Positions 9,128-18,067 of a stretch of 64,000 nt of DNA are shown one piece after another. The notes beneath the pieces are model-generated. The model was given only the letters and a program-made list of their open reading frames with translations. It ran no database searches and was not told where the DNA came from. The DNA comes from Azospirillum sp. TSH64 (GTDB taxonomy: Bacteria > Pseudomonadota > Alphaproteobacteria > Azospirillales > Azospirillaceae), in contig NZ_LGQW01000015.1 of assembly GCF_003116035.1 (NCBI RefSeq), positions 3,424,646-3,488,645 of the forward strand, read 5' to 3'. The first letter of the stretch is position 1, and every line of letters begins with the position of its first letter. The position numbers and the translations under genes are program-made.

Positions 9128-10822
9128 TCAGCCGGCCCGCACCTGCGCCAGGAAGCGGCCGACCTCGCCGCGCAGGCTTTCGGTCTGCATGGACAATTCC
9201 CGCACATTCTCCAGCACTTCGTAGGCGACCGTGCCGTTCCGCCCGGCGGCCTCGTTCACGCCGCCGATGCTGGACGACACCTCGTGGCTGCCCCGGGCGG
9301 CCTGCTGGATGTTGCGGCTGATCTCGCGGGTCGCGGCCCCCTGCTGCTCGACCGCCGAGGCGATGGAGGTGGCGACGTCGTTGACCCGGCCGATGACCTG
9401 CGCCACACCCCTGATCTCGTGCATGGCCTGGGCGGTCTCGCTCTGGATGCCGGCGACCTGGGCGGCGATCTCCTCGGTGGCCTGGGCGGTCTGGTTGGCG
9501 AGCGCCTTGACCTCGGTGGCCACCACGGCGAAGCCGCGCCCGGCCTCGCCGGCTCGGGCCGCCTCGATGGTGGCGTTGAGCGCCAGCAGGTTGGTCTGGC
9601 TGGCGATGGAGTTGATCAGGCCGACCACGGCGCCGATCCGCTCCACCGCGCCGGCCAGCCCCTCGACCTTGCCGTTGGCCCGTTCGGCGCTCTCGACCGC
9701 CTCGCGGGCGATCTCGGCCGACGAGCCGACCTGTCGGCTGATCTCGTTGATCGAGCTGGTCAGCTCCTCCGTCGCCGCGGCGACGGTCTGGACATTGGCG
9801 GAGGTCTGTTCGGTCGCCAGGGTGACGGCGCCGGCCAGCCTGCCGGTCTCGTCGGCGGCGCGCGTCATGTCCTGGGCGCGCCGTTCGATGGCATCCGCCT
9901 CGCCGGCGACATCGTGGATCAGGTTGCCGACGGTCTGTTCGAAATGGCTGGCGAGCGTCGTCATCGCCTCCCGCTTCTCGGCCGCGGCGCGCTCCGCCTG
10001 CTCGGCCTGGCTGGCTTCCAGGCTGGCCTTGGCTTGGGCATTCTCCTTGAACACCTGGAGCGCCTGCGCCATGCCGCCGATCTCGTTGCGCCGCGCCGCC
10101 TCCGGGAAGGTGACGCCAAGGTCGCCGGCGGCCAGCGCCGTCATCTTGTCGCGCAGCCGGTGCAGCGAGCGCACGATGTCGCGGTTGACCAAAAAGGCGA
10201 TCAGCACCAGCGCGGCGATCAGCGCGGCGGTGGCGGCGCCGGTCCTGGTCAGGAATTCGTGATAGGCGGCGTCGATGTCGTCGGTGTAGACGCCGGAACC
10301 GACGATCAGGCCGAGCGGCTGGTAGCGCTGCACATAGTTGGTCTTCAGCAGCGGGACGTCGGACCCCAGCTTCGGCCAGACATAATGGATGATGGCGTTG
10401 TCCTGACGGCGCAGCGTGTCGACGATCTCGCGGACGAAATACTTGCCGGCCTTGTCCTGGAGCCCCATGCGGTCGGTGCCGACCGCCTTGTGGTTGGAGG
10501 GGTTGGCGACGGCGATGCCGTTGAGATCGTAGGCGAACAGGTAGTCGGCGCCGTCATGGTAGGACATCGCGTGCACCGCGGTGCGGAAGCGTGCCAGCGC
10601 CTGCTCGCGCGGCAGGGTTCCCGCCTCGACCTCGGCATTCAGCCCCTTCGCCATGCCGACCGCCAGTTCCACCGCCGAGCGGATGGTGTCGATGCGGTCG
10701 TCGATCATGCGCTGGTGGGCGAAGCTGCTGCTGATGGCGATCACCACGGCCGGAGCCAGGACGGACAAGGCGACCAGTGCGGTCAGCTTGGCCCGGATCG
10801 TCAGATTTTCCAGGAGTCTCAT
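9128..10822 (-). CDS. Methyl-accepting chemotaxis protein with single Cache domain
   Basis: 564-aa membrane chemoreceptor. A transmembrane helix (about 10-30) is followed by a periplasmic sCache-type sensor (about 35-180, with [29 protein letters not shown]). A second membrane helix (about 185-210), HAMP, and a cytoplasmic signalling domain with the hairpin tip [20 protein letters not shown] follow. The start at 10822 ([13 protein letters not shown]) is preferred because AAGG precedes it; 10834 is an alternative in the same frame. It converges with the aldarate operon, so a sugar-acid or dicarboxylate ligand is possible but not shown. Confidence 0.92.
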   Translation of the reverse strand: MRLLENLTIRAKLTALVALSVLAPAVVIAISSSFAHQRMIDDRIDTIRSAVELAVGMAKGLNAEVEAGTLPREQALARFRTAVHAMSYHDGADYLFAYDLNGIAVANPSNHKAVGTDRMGLQDKAGKYFVREIVDTLRRQDNAIIHYVWPKLGSDVPLLKTNYVQRYQPLGLIVGSGVYTDDIDAAYHEFLTRTGAATAALIAALVLIAFLVNRDIVRSLHRLRDKMTALAAGDLGVTFPEAARRNEIGGMAQALQVFKENAQAKASLEASQAEQAERAAAEKREAMTTLASHFEQTVGNLIHDVAGEADAIERRAQDMTRAADETGRLAGAVTLATEQTSANVQTVAAATEELTSSINEISRQVGSSAEIAREAVESAERANGKVEGLAGAVERIGAVVGLINSIASQTNLLALNATIEAARAGEAGRGFAVVATEVKALANQTAQATEEIAAQVAGIQSETAQAMHEIRGVAQVIGRVNDVATSIASAVEQQGAATREISRNIQQAARGSHEVSSSIGGVNEAAGRNGTVAYEVLENVRELSMQTESLRGEVGRFLAQVRAG

Positions 10823-10953
10823 GGGTGCCTTCATGTCGCGCGCGTCGGGGGGCGGCAACTGATATACTACGAAAGAGGAGGGCGGTTGAAATCGGATTGG
10901 CTGATTTCAGTAATATACTGACGTTATCCAGTTAAAAAATTATTCCAGCCACG

Positions 10954-11886
10954 CTACCGCTTCGCGGCGGCCTCCATGCTGGAGAAGTGGGCGAGGGTCG
11001 GGCCGGCGACCTCGCGCAGCAGGGCGGCGAAGCGCTCCGCCGCCGGCGACAGAGAGCGGCCGGCCTTGCGGATGAAGCCGATCCGGCGCACCAGCCCGGC
11101 GGTGCGGATCGGCTCCACCACGATGCCCTCGCAGGAGGCGGCGTCGACGGCGGATTCCGGCAGGACCGAGACGCCGAGCCCGGCCCGCACCATGCCGACC
11201 GCCGTCGACATGTAGTTCGCCTCGCAGGACAGGCTGATCTCCAGCCCTTCCTTCTCCAACGCCCGCTCGACCAGCGACCGCACGCTGGTGCCGCGCGCGG
11301 TCAGGATCAGCGGGAAGGCGACGATGTCCGTCAGCAGCAGCGGGCGCCGGCCGTTCAGCGGGTGGTCGGCGGGGAAGAAGGCGCACATGCGGTCGCAGAG
11401 GAAATCGATCACCTCGACGTCGCGGTCGGGGCCGACCCGGCTGCCGATCCCGAAATCGACCTCCTCCGCCTTGACCAGCTGGATGATCCGCTCGGCGACG
11501 ACGTCGCTGACCCGGACGTCGATGTTGGGGTGGTCGGCGGCGAAGCGGCGGATGGCGATGGGCAGCAGCCCGGCGGCGACCGACGGCAGGGTGGCGACCG
11601 ACACCGACCCGCGCCGCAGCCCGGCCAGATCGTGGCTGACGCTCATCACCGCATCCAACTCGGCCAACACCCGCTGCAAGGCCGGCAGCAGGTCGCGGCC
11701 GGCCTGGGTCAGCACCACATGGCGCTTGTTGCGGTCGAACAGCCGCACGCCGAGGCTCTCTTCGAGCTGGCGGATCTGCACGGTCAGCGCCGGCTGCGAC
11801 AGGTTGACCTCCGCCGCCGCCCTGGTGAAGCTGCCGAGACGCGCCACCGCGACGAAGGCCTTGATATGTCTCACTCCCTGGAGCAT
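10954..11886 (-). CDS. LysR-family transcriptional regulator
   Basis: 310 aa. N-terminal helix-turn-helix at residues 5-65 (GSFTRAAAEVNLSQPALTVQIRQLEESLGVRLFDR), then a periplasmic-binding-like effector domain from about 90 to 300. It is divergently transcribed from the CitMHS transporter gene across a 321-base region. This is the usual LysR arrangement, so it probably controls the transporter and the AtuA-type pair. Effector unknown. Confidence 0.93.
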   Translation of the reverse strand: MLQGVRHIKAFVAVARLGSFTRAAAEVNLSQPALTVQIRQLEESLGVRLFDRNKRHVVLTQAGRDLLPALQRVLAELDAVMSVSHDLAGLRRGSVSVATLPSVAAGLLPIAIRRFAADHPNIDVRVSDVVAERIIQLVKAEEVDFGIGSRVGPDRDVEVIDFLCDRMCAFFPADHPLNGRRPLLLTDIVAFPLILTARGTSVRSLVERALEKEGLEISLSCEANYMSTAVGMVRAGLGVSVLPESAVDAASCEGIVVEPIRTAGLVRRIGFIRKAGRSLSPAAERFAALLREVAGPTLAHFSSMEAAAKR

Positions 11887-12207
11887 GGCCCGCCTCTTAT
11901 AGAAAAATCAAATTACCGTGATACAACAAATTCATTTCTCTAATCTGATTGTGGGTTCGTACAGTGTCAATCGCGGACACCGCTTCGGCACGGTGCGGCA
12001 AAGTGGCTGATCTGTAAAAAGCCCCGCTGCCAGTTCCCCTGCCTGCCGGCTTCGCAAAAGATGAAGTTCTTTTGAAATCCGCTCGGGTGGCGTTACTCGG
12101 GGACCGGAACCGGTCGCCGCAGGGGCCCGCCGTGCGTCTTCGCCTGACGTGAAGAGATCGCGCAGCAGGCGGAAAACAACAATAACAACGGCCATGGAGG
12201 AGGTTAC
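11887..12207. promoter_or_regulatory. Divergent promoter region lysR / citMHS-type transporter
   Basis: This 321-base region has no supported gene. An AT-rich stretch near the LysR gene contains an ATCA-N8-TGAT dyad (11907-11922), the kind of partly symmetric site LysR proteins bind. A strong Shine-Dalgarno (GGAGGAGG, 12196-12203) precedes the transporter start at 12208. Confidence 0.5.
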
Positions 12208-13560
12208 ATGCTCGCGCTATTAGGCTTGGCAACCATCGTCGTTCTGCTGGCGGCGATCATGACCAACCGGATGTCGCCGCTGGTCGCGCTGATCGCCGTG
12301 CCGATCATCGCGGCGCTGGCGGGCGGCTTCGGCCTTGAAACCAGCAAGTTCATCATTGCCGGCATCCGCTCCATCGCGCCGACCGCCGGCATGTTCGTCT
12401 TCGCCATCATCTTCTTCGGCGTCGTCACCGATGCCGGGATGATGGACCCGATCATCGACCGCATCCTGCGGGTGGTCGGCACGCGGCCGGCACGAATCAC
12501 CATGGGCACCACCCTGCTGGCTTTGCTGATCCATCTCGACGGGTCGGGTGCGGTCTGCTTCCTCATCACCATTCCGGCGATGCTGCCGCTCTACGACCGG
12601 CTCGGCATGGACAAGCGCATCCTGGCGCTGTGCGTGTCGATGGCGGCGGGCGTCAATTTCCTGCCCTGGACCGGGCCGATGATCCGGTCCGCCGCGGCGC
12701 TGAAGGTGCCGGTGACCGACATCTTCAATCCGCTGATCGCGGTGCAGGGCGTCGGGCTGCTGTTCATCTTCACCGTCGCCTTCCTGCTCGGCAAGCGCGA
12801 GGAGCGGCGTCTCGGCCTGTCCTCAAGGCCGCTTGCGGCGGGACAGGCCCGCTCTGTCGGCGCCATGGGCGCTCCCGAAGCCGAGGGTCCGGTCGGGCCG
12901 GCGCCGCGCGTGCTGACGCCGGAGCAGATCAGGATCCGCCGTCCCAAGCTGTTCTGGGTCAATCTGATCCTCACCGCCGTCATCATGGCCGTGATGATCG
13001 AAGGGGCGGTCGATCCGGTGGTGATGTTCATGGTCGGCACCGTGCTGGCGCTGATGATCAACTATCCCGACGTCAAGATGCAGAAGGAGCGCGTCGACGC
13101 CCACGCCAAGGCGGCGCTGATGATGGTGAGCATCCTGCTGGCGGCCGGCGTCTTCACCGGCATCATGACCGGCACCAAGATGCTGACGGCCATGGCCCAG
13201 TCCGCCGTCGCCTTCGTCCCGCCGGAGATGGCGCAGCATGTTCCCTTCGCGCTGGGCATCCTGTCGATGCCGCTCAGCCTGCTGTTCGACCCGGACTCCT
13301 ATTATTTCGGCATGATGCCGGTGATCGCCGAGGTCTATAAGACGCTGGGCGGCGACCCGATCCAGATCGCCCAGGCCTCCGTTCTCGGCCAGATGACCGT
13401 CGGCTTCCCGGTCAGCCCGCTCACCCCCGCCACCTTCCTGGTCGTCGGCCTGTGCGGCATCGGGCTGGGCGAGCACCAGAAATTCTCGATCCCCTATCTG
13501 TTCGCCGCCTCGGTCGTCATGACCGTCGCCGCGGCCATCCTCGGGGTCATCCCCTTCTGA
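12208..13560 (+). CDS. CitMHS-family (citrate-metal:H+ type) transporter
   Basis: 450-aa polytopic inner-membrane protein with about 11-12 hydrophobic segments. Family features are the N-terminal MLALLGLATIVVLLAAIMT helix, TTLLALLIHLDGSGAVCFLI, MAAGVNFLPWTGPMIR and the C-terminal GFPVSPLTPATFL. Characterised members carry citrate complexed with divalent metal. A hydrophilic central loop spans about residues 197-240. It starts the operon with the two AtuA-type genes, so its cargo may be the substrate of those proteins, possibly a tricarboxylate or related acid. Family sure, cargo not. Confidence 0.9.
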   Translation: MLALLGLATIVVLLAAIMTNRMSPLVALIAVPIIAALAGGFGLETSKFIIAGIRSIAPTAGMFVFAIIFFGVVTDAGMMDPIIDRILRVVGTRPARITMGTTLLALLIHLDGSGAVCFLITIPAMLPLYDRLGMDKRILALCVSMAAGVNFLPWTGPMIRSAAALKVPVTDIFNPLIAVQGVGLLFIFTVAFLLGKREERRLGLSSRPLAAGQARSVGAMGAPEAEGPVGPAPRVLTPEQIRIRRPKLFWVNLILTAVIMAVMIEGAVDPVVMFMVGTVLALMINYPDVKMQKERVDAHAKAALMMVSILLAAGVFTGIMTGTKMLTAMAQSAVAFVPPEMAQHVPFALGILSMPLSLLFDPDSYYFGMMPVIAEVYKTLGGDPIQIAQASVLGQMTVGFPVSPLTPATFLVVGLCGIGLGEHQKFSIPYLFAASVVMTVAAAILGVIPF

Positions 13561-13596
13561 CGCGGGTCCAAGGGGTCCGCACACAGGAGTACCATC

Positions 13597-14940
13597 ATGA
13601 AGACCATCCGCATCGGATCGGGCGCCGGCTATTCGGGCGACCGCATCGAGCCGGCCGTTGAACTGGCCGAGAAGGGTGACATCCAGTATCTCGTCTTTGA
13701 ATGCCTGGCGGAGCGCACCATCGCCATCGCCCAGGGCGCCAAGCTGAAGGATCCGGCCCAGGGCTACGATCCCCTGCTGGCGGAGCGCATGCTGGCGGTG
13801 CTGCGGCCCTGCCATGAGAAGGGCATCCGCATCGTCACCAACATGGGGGCGGCCAACCCGGCCGCTGCCGCCGCCAAGACGCGGGACATCGCCCGGTCGC
13901 TCGGCCTGGAGGGGCTGAAGATCGCCGCGGTGTCCGGCGATGACGTGCTGGAGACGCTGAAGTCCGGCGACCACCGCATCGAGGAAACCGGCGAGCCGGT
14001 GTCGGCGATGGCCGGCAGTCTGGTCTCGGCCAACGCCTATCTCGGCGCCGCTCCCATCGTCGAGGCGCTGAAGGCCGGGGCCGACATCGTCATCACCGGC
14101 CGCGTCGCCGACCCGGCCCTGTTCCTCGCCCCGCAGATCTTCGAGTTCGGCTGGTCGATGGAGGATTGGGATCTCCTCGGCAAGGGGACGGTGGTCGGGC
14201 ATCTGCTGGAATGCGCCGGGCAGATCACCGGCGGCTATTTCGCCGATCCCGGCGTGAAGGACGTCGCCGCCCTGGCCCGGTTGGGATTCCCCATCGCCGA
14301 GGTGGGGGAGGACGGCAGCGCCGTCATCACCAAGGTGGCGGGATCCGGCGGTGCTGTGACCACCGCCACCTGCAAGGAACAGCTGCTCTACGAGATCCAC
14401 GACCCCGCCGTCTATTTCACCCCCGACGTGGTGGCCGACTTCTCGCGCGTGCGCTTCACCCAGGAAGGGCCCGACCGGGTGCGGGTGGCCGGCGCCACCG
14501 GGCGCCCGCGGCCGGCCACGCTGAAGGTCTCGGTCGGCTATCGCGACAGCTTCATCGGCGAGGGGCAGATCTCCTACGCCGGTCCCGGCGCGCTGGCGCG
14601 CGGCCGGCTGGCGCTGGAGATCGTGCGCGAGCGTCTGGCGCTGACCGGCGTCGAGGCGACCGAGCTGCGCTTCGACCTGATCGGCGTCGATTCCATCCAC
14701 GGCACCGCACTGTCCACCGCGGGTGGGCAGGAGCCCTACGAGGTGCGGGTGCGGGTGGTCGGCCGGACCGGCAGCCTGAAGGAGGCGCAGCGCATCGGCA
14801 ACGAGGTCGAAACCCTCTACACCAACGGCCCGGCCAGCGGCGGCGGCGCCACCAAGTCGGCCAAGGACGTGGTGGCGATGCTGTCGGCCCTGCTGCCCCG
14901 CGAGCTGGCGAAGCCCGCCATCGCGTTTATGGAGGCTTGA
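13597..14940 (+). CDS. AtuA-type (DUF1446) protein, main domain
   Basis: 447 aa, full-length match to the main domain of the acyclic terpene utilisation AtuA family (DUF1446). It begins IRIGSGAGYSGDRIEPAVEL with a glycine-rich segment, then GIRIVTNMGAANP (about 82), and GADIVITGRVADPALFL (about 162). The biochemical role of this family outside terpene catabolism is not established. Here it follows a CitMHS transporter with no terpene genes nearby, so an acid-degradation role is more likely. The usual C-terminal domain is supplied by the next gene, one base downstream. Confidence 0.85.
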   Translation: MKTIRIGSGAGYSGDRIEPAVELAEKGDIQYLVFECLAERTIAIAQGAKLKDPAQGYDPLLAERMLAVLRPCHEKGIRIVTNMGAANPAAAAAKTRDIARSLGLEGLKIAAVSGDDVLETLKSGDHRIEETGEPVSAMAGSLVSANAYLGAAPIVEALKAGADIVITGRVADPALFLAPQIFEFGWSMEDWDLLGKGTVVGHLLECAGQITGGYFADPGVKDVAALARLGFPIAEVGEDGSAVITKVAGSGGAVTTATCKEQLLYEIHDPAVYFTPDVVADFSRVRFTQEGPDRVRVAGATGRPRPATLKVSVGYRDSFIGEGQISYAGPGALARGRLALEIVRERLALTGVEATELRFDLIGVDSIHGTALSTAGGQEPYEVRVRVVGRTGSLKEAQRIGNEVETLYTNGPASGGGATKSAKDVVAMLSALLPRELAKPAIAFMEA

Positions 14941-14941
14941 C

Positions 14942-15271
14942 ATGAAACTCCGCGACATCGCCCATTCCCGCACCGGCGACAAGGGCGACATCTCCAACAT
15001 CTCCGTCATCGCCTTCGACGAGGCGGACTATCCGCTGATCGAGGCCCATGTCACCGCCGACCGCGTGAAGGAGCTGTTCCACGAGGTCGTGCTTGGCGAG
15101 GTGGTGCGATACGAGATCCCCAGCATCGGCGCGCTGAACTTCGTGATGCGGCAGGCGCTCGGCGGCGGCGTGACCCGGTCGCTGGCGCTCGACGCCCATG
15201 GAAAGTGCCTGGCGTCGGCGCTGCTCGACCTCGAAATGCCCGACGTCGCCCGGCCTCTCCGGGCAACGTGA
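14942..15271 (+). CDS. AtuA-related small protein (AtuA C-terminal domain)
   Basis: 109 aa (MKLRDIAHSRTGDKGDISNI). It corresponds to the C-terminal domain found fused to AtuA in many bacteria. Its ATG lies one base after the stop of the preceding gene, implying translational coupling and a two-subunit protein. The HSRTGDKGD segment is the conserved motif. Activity unknown. Confidence 0.85.
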   Translation: MKLRDIAHSRTGDKGDISNISVIAFDEADYPLIEAHVTADRVKELFHEVVLGEVVRYEIPSIGALNFVMRQALGGGVTRSLALDAHGKCLASALLDLEMPDVARPLRAT

Positions 15272-15284
15272 CGGGAGACGCGCG

Positions 15285-16175
15285 TCACTCGCGGCCGCGC
15301 CGGGCTTTGCCCAGCGCGCTGCCGGCCGACGCGAACATGATGCAGGCGATGGCGGCCCACTGCACCGCGCTCAGCCGCTCGCCCAGCATCAGGAAGCCGA
15401 TCAGCGCCGCCACGGCGGGGGAGGCGCTGACGGCAAGGCCGAACACATGGCTCGGCAGGCGGCGGAGCGCCATCATCTCCAGCAGATAGGGCACCATGCT
15501 GGACAGCACCGCCACCGCGAGACCGGTGAGGAGCACGGCCGGAACCAGCAGCCCGGCGCCGGCATGGGAAATCCCCAGCGGGACGGTGAAGCTGGCCGCC
15601 ACCAGCATGCCCCAGGCCACCGCCTGCCCGCCCGGCAGGGCCGAGGCGCGCTTGCCGAACACGATATAGAGCGCCCAGCAGAAGGCCGCCGCCGCCGCAT
15701 AGGCGACGCCCACCGGATCCAGCGCGGCGGATGCCTGCCGCAGCGGCAGCAGCAGGACAAGCCCGGCCGCGGCGCAGGCGATCCACAGGAAATCCTTCAG
15801 CCGGCGCGACCCGAGCAGGGCGACCGCCAGCGGCCCGGTCACCTCGATGGCGATGGCGATGCCGATGGGGATGAGTTCCATCGCGCGGTAGATCGACAGG
15901 TTCATCGCCCCCAGCGTGGCGCCGTAGACCAGCAGGTTGCGCAGATCCCCGCGTCCGGGCAGGCTGCGCCACGGGCGCAGGATCGCCATCAGCATCAGCG
16001 CCGACAGTCCCACCCGCAGGCCGGTCACGCCCTCCGCCCCGACCAGCGGGAACAGTGATTTCGCCGAAGCGGCCCCGACATATTGCGACAGCAGCGAGGC
16101 AAGCAGGAGCAGCAGCGGCAGCGCCGCCGGTTCGGGCCGGGTACTGGAGGGGGATTCTATGGAGGCGTTCGCCAC
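15285..16175 (-). CDS. EamA-family exporter, RhtA-like (threonine/homoserine type)
   Basis: 296-aa inner-membrane protein with ten hydrophobic helices in two EamA repeats, closest in pattern to RhtA (LLLLASLLSQYVGAASAKSLF, GVTGLRVGLSALML, IPIGIAIAIEVTGPLAVALL). A GTG start at 16175 with GGGAG seven bases upstream gives the usual RhtA length; the open frame continues to 16307 but that part is not conserved. It is divergent from an Lrp-type regulator, a common pairing for amino-acid exporters, so it probably exports an amino acid under Lrp control. Confidence 0.87.
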   Translation of the reverse strand: MANASIESPSSTRPEPAALPLLLLLASLLSQYVGAASAKSLFPLVGAEGVTGLRVGLSALMLMAILRPWRSLPGRGDLRNLLVYGATLGAMNLSIYRAMELIPIGIAIAIEVTGPLAVALLGSRRLKDFLWIACAAAGLVLLLPLRQASAALDPVGVAYAAAAAFCWALYIVFGKRASALPGGQAVAWGMLVAASFTVPLGISHAGAGLLVPAVLLTGLAVAVLSSMVPYLLEMMALRRLPSHVFGLAVSASPAVAALIGFLMLGERLSAVQWAAIACIMFASAGSALGKARRGRE

Positions 16176-16294
16176 GCGCGGGCTCCCGGCGGAAGGTTCG
16201 GTGGAAGAGGTCCGGTGAAAAGATACTGTGACGATGGGGCAGCGAGCGCTTAAGTTTGAGGCTTCCGACGCACCGTTCTTTCGCCGAAGCCGCC

Positions 16295-16780
16295 ATGCGC
16301 TCAACAATCGCTCGCCCGCCGGATCAGCTCGACGAGCAGGACCGCGCGATACTGCGCATCCTGCAACTGGACAACAAGACCTCCCAGCGCGAGATCGGCG
16401 AGGCGGTGCATCTCTCCGCGCCGGCCGTGCAGCGCCGGATTGCCCGGATGGAGGCGGCCGGCATCATCCGCCGCAACGTGGCGGTGGTCGATCCGGCCGC
16501 GGTGGGGCAGGGGGTGACAGTGGTGGTGGAGGTCCAGACGATCAACGACCGCTCCCCCGTCATCGCCGCCGCAAAGCGCCTGTTCCGCGAGGCGGCGGAG
16601 GTTCAGCAATGCTATTTCGTCACCGGGAAGGCCAGCTTCGTCCTGATCCTGCTGGTCCCCGACATGGCGAGCTACGAGGTTCTGTCGCGCCGGCTGTTCG
16701 CCGACAACGAGCTGGTGCAGTCCTTCCAGACGATGGTCGTGCTCGACCCGGTGAAGGTGACGCTGGAGGTCGATCTGTAG
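16295..16780 (+). CDS. Lrp/AsnC-family transcriptional regulator
   Basis: 161 aa. The N-terminal winged helix (residues 12-65, LDEQDRAILRILQLDNKTSQREIGEAVHLSAPAVQRRI) precedes a RAM effector domain (about 75-155). Start at 16295 (MRSTIARPP) is chosen because the upstream frame is not conserved. It is divergent from the RhtA-like exporter across 119 bases and is likely its regulator, responding to an amino acid. Confidence 0.92.
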   Translation: MRSTIARPPDQLDEQDRAILRILQLDNKTSQREIGEAVHLSAPAVQRRIARMEAAGIIRRNVAVVDPAAVGQGVTVVVEVQTINDRSPVIAAAKRLFREAAEVQQCYFVTGKASFVLILLVPDMASYEVLSRRLFADNELVQSFQTMVVLDPVKVTLEVDL

Positions 16781-16793
16781 GGCGGCCGGACTG

Positions 16794-17900
16794 TCAATCC
16801 GGCCACTCCTCGTATCCCCAATCCTCGGCATCCGGGTCGGCGGTCCCCAGCGGTGCGACGGTGGCGCCGGCGTCGAGCGCGGCCGCCAACCAGGGCTCGA
16901 CGCTGATGACCGGCGACAGGCGGCACCAGCGCCGCCGCCGGCCGTCCCACCGGCAATGGCCCTGCCGCTTCATCTCCTCCCGCAATTCCCAGGCCGGGAT
17001 GGCGGGAAAGCGCAGTTCCAGGCCACGGTCGCTCTGCATGATCTCCACACGCTCTCCGGCGGCGGTGGTGTGGGTCAGCCCGTCCTCCAGCACATTGCGC
17101 AGGGCGGCGGCACGGTCCTCGCGCACGCGCGCCTCCGCTTCCCGTTGCCGGCGGCGTTCGGCCATGGCGTCGGCGATCCAGTCCGGCGGCTCCTCCAGCA
17201 CGCGGAAGCCGGCGCCGCCACGGGGGCCGGGCGCCTCCTCCAGCAGCCCGTCGCGCAGAAGGTCGGCAAGCAGCGATTTCAGCCGGTCGCGGTCGGCCGG
17301 GATGCCGGTCAGGCGGTTCGCCGCGGCATCGGCGACGGTGAAGCGCTCGCCGGCCCCCCAGCCCTCATGGATCGCGGCGGCCAGGGCGTGCAACTCGGCG
17401 ATGCGGCTTCGCTGGTCGGCCAGATGGCCGGCGACGATTGGGTTGGGCGGCAGGTCGGCCCGTCCGGTCAGGCCGCAGGTCCGGCACTGCCAGGCGCCGG
17501 GATCGGACAGCAGCAGCTGGGGGGCGCAGCGGCGCTTGCGGCAATGCTCCTCGCTGCCCGCTTCCGGCAGGCCGCGCCCGCTGTCCAGCAGGGCGCGGAT
17601 GGCGTCGAGCGGCGTGTCGGCGACATCCCGCAGCCGGTCCAGCACATCGGCGGGCAGCCAGACCTCCGCACCTCCGCTCTCGTCGGCGGAGACGAAGCGG
17701 CTTTTCAGAGCGCGGCGTCTTGCGGGCGTCAGCAGGGCCAGCGCCCGCTCTGCGGTGTAGCTCTCGTCGAAGGTGTCGGCGAGCAGCTCCGCCAGGTCGC
17801 CGAGCGTCGCCGGCGAGGCCAGTGCGTCCCCGTCCCCGGCGGCGAGGATTCGACGGGCCTCGCCAAGGATTTTCGTGTTTTCGTCCGCCCCCATCGCCAT
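16794..17900 (-). CDS. Hypothetical protein with a four-cysteine zinc-ribbon-like motif
   Basis: 368 aa, not recognised. A helical N-terminal half is followed by Cys120-x4-Cys125-x13-Cys139-x2-Cys142 (HCRKRRC ... CRTCG), which looks like a zinc knuckle. A small winged-helix-like stretch (about 190-245) comes next, then a charged helix that may form a coiled coil (about 248-285, MAERRRQREAEARVRED). The C-terminal domain is rich in Trp and Arg (CRWDGRRRRWCRL) and the tail is acidic (DWGYEEWPD). No signal peptide or membrane helix. It converges with the Lrp gene and diverges from the aldo/keto reductase. The motif suggests nucleic-acid or protein binding; function unknown. Confidence 0.65.
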   Translation of the reverse strand: MAMGADENTKILGEARRILAAGDGDALASPATLGDLAELLADTFDESYTAERALALLTPARRRALKSRFVSADESGGAEVWLPADVLDRLRDVADTPLDAIRALLDSGRGLPEAGSEEHCRKRRCAPQLLLSDPGAWQCRTCGLTGRADLPPNPIVAGHLADQRSRIAELHALAAAIHEGWGAGERFTVADAAANRLTGIPADRDRLKSLLADLLRDGLLEEAPGPRGGAGFRVLEEPPDWIADAMAERRRQREAEARVREDRAAALRNVLEDGLTHTTAAGERVEIMQSDRGLELRFPAIPAWELREEMKRQGHCRWDGRRRRWCRLSPVISVEPWLAAALDAGATVAPLGTADPDAEDWGYEEWPD

Positions 17901-18067
17901 CTACGTCCCGATCCTCGTCCAGTCCGCGTAGCAAGCTGGGCATGCGCGAAATGCCAGTCAAGCGCCGGCTGGACAGTCGGCGGAGGCCGCCTGGATCAGG
18001 AACGGCCCGGTGAGGCGCGGTGTTGAACGGGTGCATCGAACGGTGCCAGAGATGGAAAGGTTTTCCC

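Noticed and set aside
9083..10921. Plus-strand open frame opposite the first chemoreceptor
   Set aside because: Gly/Asp/Arg-rich shadow with no domain. The minus-strand chemoreceptor has the invariant signalling tip.
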